Source of the DNA: Gemmata sp051859125
GTDB taxonomy: Bacteria; Planctomycetota; Planctomycetia; Gemmatales; Gemmataceae
Reading direction: 5' to 3'
Assembly: GCF_051859125.1 (NCBI RefSeq)
Contig: NZ_JBHYGG010000046.1
Location: 12,656-76,655, forward strand
DNA: 64,000 nucleotides
The translations under genes and the position numbers were made by a program. A model generated the notes under the pieces. The model was not told where the DNA came from. It worked only from the letters and a program-made list of their open reading frames with translations, and searched no databases. Positions 8,666 to 16,500 of this stretch are shown piece after piece; position 1 is the first letter of the stretch, and each line of letters begins with the position of its first letter.

Positions 8666-8869
8666 ATGAACCCGCACCGCCTCCCCTGGTCCGCCCTGGC
8701 CGCCCGGTTCCGGGCCGCCCCGCCCCGGACGGCCGCCCCCCGGGTCGCCCGCGCGCCCCGCGCCGCCGGGGGCCACCCGGGCCGCCGGCCCCTGAGCCAA
8801 CTGTTCGCGCCGGCTCCCGCCGAGACGCCGGCCCCCGCCCCCGGACCGACCGCCAGCGCCGTGGCGTGA
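8666..8869 (+). CDS. small basic Pro/Ala/Arg-rich protein, unknown
   Basis: This 67-aa frame lies between the two V4R genes, 44 bases after one stop and 21 bases before the next start, in step with the tight spacing of the block. The sequence is almost entirely Ala, Pro, Arg and Gly with one hydrophobic motif (RPLSQLFAPAPAE). It has no cysteine and no predicted membrane segment, and is probably disordered. It may be a linker or assembly peptide, or a chance frame in GC-rich DNA. A GAGAGACC stretch upstream is a weak ribosome site. Confidence 0.45.
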   Translation: MNPHRLPWSALAARFRAAPPRTAAPRVARAPRAAGGHPGRRPLSQLFAPAPAETPAPAPGPTASAVA

Positions 8870-8890
8870 CCCCCAACCGAGGAGACCCCG

Positions 8891-9565
8891 ATGACGATGG
8901 CACTCGACCCGCCGGTGCGGCTCAAGGGCAACCCCGCCGCCCGGCCCGACTACTTCCGCACCGACGTGGCCACCGGCGTGACCCGGAACCCCGCCGGGGT
9001 CCGCATCTGCGCCCTGCCGACCGAGTTCCTGCTCGGGTTCCGCGACGCCCTCGTGTACGAGTGCGGCAAGGCGTACCGGCGGGTCATGAAGGGCGCGGGC
9101 AAGAAGTGGGGCGCGCGGCTCGCGGCCCGGTTCGACAAGGAGGTCACGGCCCTCTACGGCACCCGGCTCCGGGACCTCCCCGCCGGGCTCGTCCACACGT
9201 GCCTCGCCGAGTCGTTCGCGGCCCACGGGTACGGCGTGCTCCGCCTCGACCTGTCGCTGTGCGGCGACGGCATCCTGCTCGCGGACCTCGCCGACTCGGT
9301 CATGCCGTCGCTGATCCGCGAGTCCGACCGGCCCGTGGACATGCTCCTCGCCGGGGCGCTCGGGGTCGTGTTCGGGCACCTGAGCGGCGAGTCCCTCGAC
9401 GCGGTCCAGACCGAGTGCCCGTCGATGGGGGCCGAGCGGTCCCGGTTCGTCATCGCGCGGGCCGACGCGGTCGCCGCCGCCGAGGACTGGATCGAGACCG
9501 TCGAGGCCATGCCGGCCCACGCCGCCGTGCTGCAGCGGATCAAGGACGCCCTCCAAACGACGTGA
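8891..9565 (+). CDS. second V4R-like protein with degenerate cysteine motif
   Basis: The protein is 224 aa. The C-terminal segment GESLDAVQTECPSMGAERSRF (written in part: ECPSMGAERSRFVIA) aligns with the V4R signature of the protein at 7818 but keeps only Cys176; the other two positions are Val and Ser. The middle has the same pattern of helices and an AGALGVVFGHLSG segment comparable to AGLFGAVFSALAK in the first protein. I infer a paralogue that has lost metal or cysteine-based chemistry and may serve as a structural partner. GAGGAG precedes the ATG at 8891. Confidence 0.75.
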   Translation: MTMALDPPVRLKGNPAARPDYFRTDVATGVTRNPAGVRICALPTEFLLGFRDALVYECGKAYRRVMKGAGKKWGARLAARFDKEVTALYGTRLRDLPAGLVHTCLAESFAAHGYGVLRLDLSLCGDGILLADLADSVMPSLIRESDRPVDMLLAGALGVVFGHLSGESLDAVQTECPSMGAERSRFVIARADAVAAAEDWIETVEAMPAHAAVLQRIKDALQTT

Positions 9566-9590
9566 CCCCCCGAGACCCCGCGGAGCGCCC

Positions 9591-10067
9591 ATGAACACCT
9601 GGCTCACCGACATCATCCGCAAGGCGAACGAGCGCCCGTTCCCCGAGGCCGACGTGGCCCGGATGACCGCGTACTACGCCCGGCTCCCGGCCCGGCTCAA
9701 GCTCGGCGAGGAGCTGGAGCGGACCGAGACCGGGCTCGCCCGCCGGCTCCACGAGGAGCTGACCAAGCGGCACCCGGACCGGCAGACCTACAGCCGGCCC
9801 CTGGCCCAGGACCTCGTCGAGAGCCTGCGGCACGTCAACCTGTCGGTCCTGGCCGACGACCCGCGGCTGCTCCGGTACCGGTGGACCGAGCACCTCGCGC
9901 GGGTGCTCCCCGAACTGGGCGTGGACCCGCTCGAGGTCCGCGACGCGTACCTGGTGCTCCGCGAGCTCCTCGAGGGCCGGCTCACCGCCTCGTCGTGGGA
10001 GGTGTTCCGCCCCGCGTTCGACGAGATGACCGACGCGCTCACCGCCGTTCCCGCACCCACCGCCTGA
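9591..10067 (+). CDS. small all-helical globin/phycobiliprotein-like protein A
   Basis: The 158-aa protein is all-helical by eye. The pattern RLPARLKLGEELERTE, a long helix ending in HEELTKRHP, a segment around LVESLRHVNLSVLADD, and GVDPLEVRDAYLVLREL follows the helix order of phycobiliprotein subunits (about 160-170 aa) and related sensor globins. It contains no cysteine, so a bilin could not attach through the usual thioether bond; heme or bilin could bind only non-covalently. The next gene encodes a second protein of the same general shape, reminiscent of alpha/beta pairs. The fold assignment is inference from pattern. The start has GCGGAGCG upstream. Confidence 0.6.
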   Translation: MNTWLTDIIRKANERPFPEADVARMTAYYARLPARLKLGEELERTETGLARRLHEELTKRHPDRQTYSRPLAQDLVESLRHVNLSVLADDPRLLRYRWTEHLARVLPELGVDPLEVRDAYLVLRELLEGRLTASSWEVFRPAFDEMTDALTAVPAPTA

Positions 10068-10082
10068 CCCCCGGAGGCCCGC

Positions 10083-10604
10083 ATGATCGCCACCGTGCTG
10101 AGCCGGCTCGACGCCGCGTACCCGTCGGCCGAAGACCGCTCGAAGATCGAGAGCTACCTGGCGACCGTCGAGGGCCGCCGCGCGGCGCTCGACGAGGTCC
10201 GGCACCAGGCCGGCCCCGTCGCCGACCGGGTGATGGCCGGGATCCGCGCCCGGTACCCGCAGTTCGCCCGGTACCGCCCAACCGGGTACGACAAGGGGCA
10301 CCGCGACATGGTGCTGCTCTCGAACATGGTCGGGAACGCCACGTTCCTGGGCGAGCACGAGAGCCTCGACGACATGTTCACCCACTGGTACAAGACGATC
10401 CTCAAGGCGGCCCACATGTCGCCGCAGTTCATGCGGGACACGTTCGCGCTGTGGCACGAGGCCCTGAAGGCGTGCCTGTCCCCGGCCGCGTGGGGACTCG
10501 TGCGCCCGCACGCCGAGCACCTCGCCGAGATCCTCACCGACCTCCCGGTCCCCGCCCGGGACGAGACCGGCGAGCGGCGCACCATCTCCAGCGGACTCAT
10601 GTGA
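10083..10604 (+). CDS. small all-helical globin/phycobiliprotein-like protein B
   Basis: The 173-aa protein starts 16 bases after its neighbour, with GGAGG as ribosome site. The helix pattern is as in the 158-aa protein: SKIESYLATVEGRRAALDEV, a long helix ending in ARYPQF, then GHRDMVLLSNMV and an aromatic helix (FTHWYKTILKAAHMSPQF). Several histidines (GHRDM, FTHWY, LWHEA, RPHAEH) could ligate heme. The single cysteine (ALKACLSP) is not at the classic chromophore position. It may form a heterodimer with protein A. The alternative is a heme sensor globin that feeds heme to the oxygenase encoded next. Confidence 0.6.
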   Translation: MIATVLSRLDAAYPSAEDRSKIESYLATVEGRRAALDEVRHQAGPVADRVMAGIRARYPQFARYRPTGYDKGHRDMVLLSNMVGNATFLGEHESLDDMFTHWYKTILKAAHMSPQFMRDTFALWHEALKACLSPAAWGLVRPHAEHLAEILTDLPVPARDETGERRTISSGLM

Positions 10605-10618
10605 CCAGGAGCCGACCC

Positions 10619-11248
10619 GTGGAACTCATCGACGAACTTCGAACGGTGACCCGCCCGATCCACACGCGGATCGAGCAACTCCCGGCGGCCCGGGAGCTGG
10701 CCCAAGGGCGGATCGGCCGCGAGCCGTACCTGGACCTGCTCGGCCGCCTGTACTGGGTCCACGCGACCTTCGAGGCCGAACTGGACCGGGCGCCCGTGGT
10801 GCGGGCCGCGTGGCCGGCCGAGGCCGAGCGGGCCGCGGCCGTCGCCCGCGACCTGGAGGTGCTCGGCGGAGACCCCCCGTGCGCCCCGCCGGCGGCCGTG
10901 ACCGAGTGGCGGCACCGGCTCCGCGCCCGCGGGCACCACGCCGCGTGGGCCGGGGCCGGGTACGTCCTCGAGGGGAGCCGCATGGGGAGCCGGGTGCTCG
11001 CCGCGCCGCTGGCCCGCGCGCTCGCGGTCCCGCCCGGCGCCGGGGTCGGGCTCGACTACCACCGCGACGGGTTGGCCGACCCGGTCGGCCGGTGGGAGCG
11101 GGTCCGGGCGGCGCTCGCGGCGCTCGACGAGGGCGGCGCGAACCGCGCGCACATCACGTTCGGGGCCGTCGCCACCTTCGAGCTGATGCTCGCGGTCCAC
11201 GCCGAGCCGGTCGCCGACCCCGAGCCGATCCTGGTCCGGGCCATGTGA
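10619..11248 (+). CDS. bphO: biliverdin-producing heme oxygenase
   Basis: The 209-aa protein opens its heme opener as heme to biliverdin, CO and iron, using reduced ferredoxin. Proximal heme His is expected at His15 in LRTVTRPIHTRIE. The distal glycine helix is AGYVLEGSRMGSRVL (about 113-127), as in bacterial BphO/HmuO enzymes. I chose GTG 10619 because AGGAG lies seven bases before it; a GTG at 10601 overlapping the previous stop would add six residues. Biliverdin is the chromophore of the bacteriophytochrome encoded at 13515, and two ferredoxin domains are encoded nearby as possible electron donors, so the biochemical context is coherent. Confidence 0.92.
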   Translation: MELIDELRTVTRPIHTRIEQLPAARELAQGRIGREPYLDLLGRLYWVHATFEAELDRAPVVRAAWPAEAERAAAVARDLEVLGGDPPCAPPAAVTEWRHRLRARGHHAAWAGAGYVLEGSRMGSRVLAAPLARALAVPPGAGVGLDYHRDGLADPVGRWERVRAALAALDEGGANRAHITFGAVATFELMLAVHAEPVADPEPILVRAM

Positions 11249-11264
11249 GTCCGGGAGGCGAAGT

Positions 11265-11344
11265 TGGTTCTGGTGGGGCAGACATTCGTGTCTGCCTCGT
11301 GAGGCGACTGGAGGCAGACACGAATGTCTGCCCCACCAGAACCA
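11265..11344. repeat. 80-bp element with perfect 34-bp inverted arms and nested palindrome
   Basis: Positions 11265-11298 and 11311-11344 are exact inverse complements around the 12-base loop GTGAGGCGACTG. Each arm contains its own small palindrome, GCAGACA-TTCG-TGTCTGC, so the transcript could fold as one long hairpin or as two small ones. It lies in the gap between the heme oxygenase and fusion-kinase genes. It may terminate transcription, stabilise mRNA or be a small mobile repeat. No U tract is present. Confidence 0.75.
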
Positions 11345-11489
11345 GGCTGATGCGGTCCCAACTGCGTCAGTCCTTATCGGATCGCAGTCCGGGACCGCCG
11401 GACGGAACCCGGCGGCTCGAAACTCGCAATTTCCCGGTGCGGCTCACTCCCCGCCCTGCCGAGACCCGCCCACGCTCCCGCAGGCCGAC

Positions 11490-13136
11490 ATGAAGAAGAT
11501 CGCGCTCCACCCGCTCGCCGACACGACCCTCGTGGACACCGGGGCCACGCTCCTCTCGGGGCTGCTCCGGCGCGACCTGAACGTGCAGATGTCGTGCGGC
11601 GGGAAGGGGCTGTGCTCCACCTGCCACGTCTGGGTGCGGACCGGGACCGAGAACCTCTCGCCGGTGAACGCACGCGAGAAGATGACCCTGTCACTCGTCG
11701 CCGACGCGCGGCCCGAGAGCCGCCTCGCTTGCCAGTGCCGGGTGTTCGGCGACGGGGTCGAGGTCGAGGTGCCCGAGGGCATGTACATCGAGTCGGCCGA
11801 CGACCTCGTCGCGCTGCTCGGCACCCGCGCCTCGCTGAACATCCTCCACCCGGTCACCGGGATCGTCCTCATCCCCAAAGGGAAGCTCATCACCCGGACG
11901 CTCCTGGAGCAGTCGCGTAGCGTGGCGACGGACCTGCGGCGCGCGAAGGCGGGCGGCGACCCGCTGACCGACTCGACCACGCACCGGTCGTTCCTGGCCA
12001 GCGGGAGCGGGGTCGTTCCGGTGGCGACCAGTCGGTCGTCCCGCATGATCCCCCCGCCGCCGGTGCGGGCCGCGGCCGCGCCCCCGCCGAACCCGGTCCC
12101 CGGCGACCCGGCCCCGCCGCCCCGGCCCCCGGTCGCCCCGGGCGACTCGGGCCTGTACCTGTCGCGGTCCACCAACGCCAGCCAGTTCGGGCCGCCGGTG
12201 AGCGTTTCGGCGACCACGGCCGGCCCGCACGACCGGCCCAGCGGCGAAACGTCGACGGCCGGCGCGGCGCGGGCCCTGCCCCCGGTCCAGGCCGGCACCC
12301 AGATCGGGAAGTACCTGCTCATCGAGTGCATCGGCAAGGGCGGTGCGGGGATGGTGTACCGGGCCCTGCACACCAAGCTGAAGACCCCGGTCGCGGTCAA
12401 GTTCCTGCGGCCCGACGTGTTGGCCGGCGACCCCGATGCCCTGGCGTCGTTCACCCGCGAGGCCCAGCTCCTGGCCCAGCTCATCCACCCGAACATCGTC
12501 CGCGTGCTCGACTTCGAGGACGACCCGGCCCGCCCGTTCGTGGTTATGGAGTTCGTCGACGGGCTGAGCGTGGCCGACCTCATCAAGCAGTGCGGGCGGG
12601 TCGCGCCGAGCCGGGCCATCGAGATCGCGCTCCAGGTGATCGAGGGGCTCGACGCGGCCCGGAAGATCGGCGTCGTCCACCGGGACGTGAAGCCGGGGAA
12701 CATCCTCCTGACCCGCGACGGCACGAGCAAGCTCGTGGACCTCGGGCTGGCGATCGCGGCCCGCACGGCCGGCGGCCCGGCGGCCCCGATCGGCGCGGCC
12801 GCTGAGGGCACGGTCGGGTACATGGCACCCGAGCAGGCGGTCGGCGGGAGCGTGGACCACCGGGCCGACCAGTACTCGCTGGGCTGCACCCTGTACCAGC
12901 TCGTGACCGGGCGGCTCCCGTTCACCGGGCGGTCGGCCCAGGAGGTCTTGCTCCAGCACCTCCGGTCCGCCCCGGTGCCCCCGCACGAGGTCGCCCCGAG
13001 CGTCCCGGCCGATCTGTCGCGGGTGGTGCTCGGGATGATGGAGAAGTCGCCCGACGACCGGTACCCGGACTACGGGCGGCTCCGGGCCGACCTCGTAAAA
13101 CTGGCCCAGTCCCTCGCCGCGGCCGGAGTGGCGTGA
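11490..13136 (+). CDS. 2Fe-2S ferredoxin domain fused to a Ser/Thr protein kinase
   Basis: The protein is 548 aa. Residues 1-140 are a plant-type ferredoxin with Cys36, Cys42, Cys45 and Cys81 plus Cys83, the same numbering as the free ferredoxin at 7320, and share the tail motif LIPKGKLITR. Residues 155-265 form a Pro/Ala/Ser-rich linker. Residues about 272-545 are a full kinase domain: GKGGAG loop, VAVKF (Lys304), VVHRDVKPGN (Asp399, Lys401, Asn404), DLG at 417-419 and APEQ. No membrane helix is visible. I infer a soluble kinase whose activity could depend on the oxidation state or presence of the cluster. The alternative is that the ferredoxin only docks the kinase to electron-transfer partners. 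It is separated from the heme oxygenase by the repeat at 11265. Confidence 0.92.
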   Translation: MKKIALHPLADTTLVDTGATLLSGLLRRDLNVQMSCGGKGLCSTCHVWVRTGTENLSPVNAREKMTLSLVADARPESRLACQCRVFGDGVEVEVPEGMYIESADDLVALLGTRASLNILHPVTGIVLIPKGKLITRTLLEQSRSVATDLRRAKAGGDPLTDSTTHRSFLASGSGVVPVATSRSSRMIPPPPVRAAAAPPPNPVPGDPAPPPRPPVAPGDSGLYLSRSTNASQFGPPVSVSATTAGPHDRPSGETSTAGAARALPPVQAGTQIGKYLLIECIGKGGAGMVYRALHTKLKTPVAVKFLRPDVLAGDPDALASFTREAQLLAQLIHPNIVRVLDFEDDPARPFVVMEFVDGLSVADLIKQCGRVAPSRAIEIALQVIEGLDAARKIGVVHRDVKPGNILLTRDGTSKLVDLGLAIAARTAGGPAAPIGAAAEGTVGYMAPEQAVGGSVDHRADQYSLGCTLYQLVTGRLPFTGRSAQEVLLQHLRSAPVPPHEVAPSVPADLSRVVLGMMEKSPDDRYPDYGRLRADLVKLAQSLAAAGVA

Positions 13137-13220
13137 CCGGGCCGCCATCATCGCGGTCAAGTTAGCCGTGAGACACTCGCCTCGGACCGCGGGCGGGGTG
13201 CCCAAGGGCACGTGGTTTGT

Positions 13221-13296
13221 CTTCTGTAGCTGGCCTCTGTGAGGCCGGCGCTTCTGGGATTCCGTGAGCGTCCGGGGTCACAGACCCCGGCTACAC
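13221..13296. repeat. TGTAGC-type nested hairpin repeat, two diverged half-units
   Basis: TGTAGCTGGCCTCTGTGAGG (13225-13244) carries the palindrome GGCCTC-TGT-GAGGCC. The opposite half, about 13272-13296, reads in reverse complement TGTAGCCGGGGTCTGTGACC and carries GGGGTC-TGT-GACCCC. The outer TGTAGC and central TGT are conserved while the stem bases change together. The same family occurs at 22877-22948. Confidence 0.65.
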
Positions 13297-13514
13297 AACA
13301 GACCGAGTGCCAGCGGCAGGCCAGCCACCCCGAACTTGAGCGCCACGAAGGGGCGGCTCGCCGACCATCTCTTGCGGATCTCGGCAGGACGATAACCACC
13401 TTTCCCGACCCGAGCGCGGCCGTGAACGAAGTTGAGCATCGCACCCCGGCCGCCGAGGGGGTACAGTTCCCGGAGGGAAGTTCCCGCGCCCCCCGCACCC
13501 CCGTGCGCCTGCCG

Positions 13515-16500
13515 ATGCACGCCCCCCCGCCCGACGACCCGCTCGCCCCCGCACTCGAACGGTGCGCCGCCGAGCCGATCCACGCGCCCGGGGCGGTTCA
13601 GCCGTTCGCGGTGCTCCTCGCCCTCGACGACCGCGGGACCGTGACCCGGTGCAGCGCCAACGCGGCCGCCGCACTGGGCCGCGACCCGGACGCGGTCCTC
13701 GGCCGGTCCCTGGGCGAACTCTTCTCGCCCGCCGACGCCGCGCGGTTCGCCGCCGCCCTCGACGCGCTCCCGCCCGGCGGGTCCGCCGCGGTGGAGGGGG
13801 TTGCGGGCACCTCCGGGCCGGCCCTCGTCCACCGGTGCGGGGGCGCGGGGCTCGTCGAGTTGCCGGTGCCGCTCCCGGGCGTGCCCGAGGGCAGCCCGCT
13901 CCCCGAGGGCGCAGTCGCCGCCGCGGTCGAGCGGCTGTCGGACTTGCTCGCCGAGGGGTGCGGCACCGAGGCGTTCTGCCAGGCGGTCGTGGACCGGTTC
14001 CGCTCGCTGGCCGGGTACGACCGGGTGATGGCGTACCGGTTCGACGCGGACTGGAACGGGGCGGTGATCGCCGAGGCACTGGCCCCCGGGGTAGACAGCT
14101 ACCTGAACCAGCACTTCCCGGCGGCCGACATCCCGCCCCAGGCGCGGGCGCTGTACCTCCGCACGCGGGTCCGGGTGCTCGCGGACGCGGCCGCCGACCC
14201 GGTGCCGCTGGTCCCTGCCGACGCGCCGCCCCTGGACCTGTCCCCGGCGGTGTCGCGGGCCATGTCCCCGGTCCACCGCGAGTACCTCGGGAACATGGGG
14301 GTCCGCGGGACGCTCGTCGCGTCGGTGGTCCGCGACGGGCGGCTGTGGGGGATGATCGCGTGCCACCATGTCGGCCCGCTCCGGCCCCCGGGGTCGTGGG
14401 TCGCGCTGGCCGGGGCGCTGGGGAAGTTGATCGCGGTCCAGGTCGCGGCGCAGGAGGGCGGCACCCGGTCCCGGGGGGTGACCGACGCCCGCGGGTTGCT
14501 CCGGTTCCTGCCCCAACTGCTCCTGGGGTACGAGCGGCTCGGGGACGGGCTCACGGACCCGCAGTTCGGGCTCATGGAGGTGCTCGGCGCGACCGGCATG
14601 GCGGTGTGGCACGGGGGCCAGTGGGCGGTCCGCGGCGCGACCCCGGGCCGGGGCGACCTGCGGGCACTGGTCGCGTGGCTCGACCGCCCGGGGCCGGACG
14701 TGTTCGTGACCGACCGGCTCGGCGAGGCGGCCCCGGAATTCGCGCACCTGGCCGGGACCGCGCCCGGGGTGCTGGCCCTGCGGATCCCGAACGCCGCGCA
14801 CGGGTGGATCCTCTGGTTCCGGGGCGAGCACGCGGCCACGGTGACCTGGGCCGGGGACTACCGCAACGGGCTCGTGGGCGAGGGCGCGCTGGCCCGGCTC
14901 GGCCCGCGGCGGTCGTTCCGCGCGTGGGTCACCGAGGTCCGCGAACGGTCCCGGCCGTGGACCCACGCCGAGCGGGCCGTCGCCACCGAGGTGCTCCGCC
15001 CGGACCTCCTGGAGGTCATGGCGACCGCGTACCAGTACCAGTCCCAGGTGCTCCGCCGGTACCAGAACATCCTGTTCGAGCAGGTCCACGACGCGGTCGT
15101 GGTGACCGACCTCGACGGGGTCGTCACGTTCTGGAACGACGGCGCGCAGCGGACCCTCGGGTGGCGAGCCGACGAGATGGTGGGCCGGCACATCATCGCC
15201 CGGGTGCCGGACGCGGACCGGGCGGCCGCGGCCGAGTTGATCGCCTCGGTCCAGGCCGGCACCCCGTTCTCGGGCCGGTACCGGGACACCCGCAAGGACG
15301 GCCGGCCCGTGTGGCTCGACGTCCGCCTGTGCCGGATCCGCGACGACGCCGGGCACCCGACCGGGATCATGGCCGCGGCCCGCGACGTGTCCGACGAGAA
15401 GGAGGCGGCCGATCAGCTCCGCATGAAGCGGGCCATCGTCCGGTACGCGCGGGACCCGGTCCTCGTCGCCGACGCCGGGCCCCGCGAGTTCGCGGCCCTG
15501 CGGGTCGTGTACGCGAACCCGGCGTTCGCCGCCGAGACCGGGTACGCGGAGGCCGAGGCCGCGGGCCGGCCCCTGTGCGCGTTCACCGGCACCCCGGCCG
15601 ACGCCGCCACCGCTGAGCGGCTCGCCCGGAGCCTGCAAACCTGGGAGCCGTGCCGGGTCGAACTGGTCGCGCGCCGCAAGGACGGCTCGGCGTTCTGGGC
15701 CGAGGTCGACTTGGCCCCGCTCCCCGACGAGGCCGCCGGGCACTCGCACTGGATCGCCGTGCAGCGGAACGTCACCGACCGCAAGGCCGCCGAGGCCACG
15801 CTCCGGGCCAGCGAGGAGCGGCTCCGCCTCGCGCTCGACGCCGGCAGCACCGGCCTGTACGACTGGGACCTGGAGACCGACCGGGTGATCTGGTCCCCGC
15901 GGCTGTACGAGCTGCTCGGGTACCCCCCGGGGTCCGCGTTCCCGGTCGAGCACCGGCACTTCGGCGACCGGGTCCACCCGGACGACCGCGCCGGGCTGGA
16001 GCGGCAACTCGCGGCCGGCCGCGCCGCCGGGGGCGACTTCCGGCACGAGTACCGCGTCGTCCACCCCGGGGGCGCGGTCCGGTGGCTCGCGGCGGCCGGG
16101 CGGTTCTACACCGGCGACGCGGGCCGCCCGGTGCGGATGATCGGCACGGTCCGCGACGACACGGCCCGGAAGGAGGCCGAGGCCCGGCTCGCGGCCCGCG
16201 AGCACGCCGCGCAGCAGGCCCAGAAGCTCGACGCGATCGGGCACCTCGCGGGCGGCATCGCGCACGACTTCAACAACATCCTCACCGGGGTCCGGGTATT
16301 CGCAGACCTGCTCATCGAGGACCTGGCCCCCGACGCCCCGGGGAGCGAGCTGGCCGACGAGATCCGCCGGGCCTCCGAGCGGGGCGCGAACCTGACCCGG
16401 CGGCTCCTCGCGTTCAGCCGCCACCAGATCGTCCGGCCCACCACCGTGGACGTCAACGCGCTGGTCGCGGACCTGTGCGAGATGCTCCGCCGGCTCATCG

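Noticed and set aside
9591..10604. Classic chromophorylated phycobiliprotein genes
   Set aside because: The chromophore cysteine is absent and no bilin lyase or bilin reductase gene is seen; I keep only the fold-level comparison.
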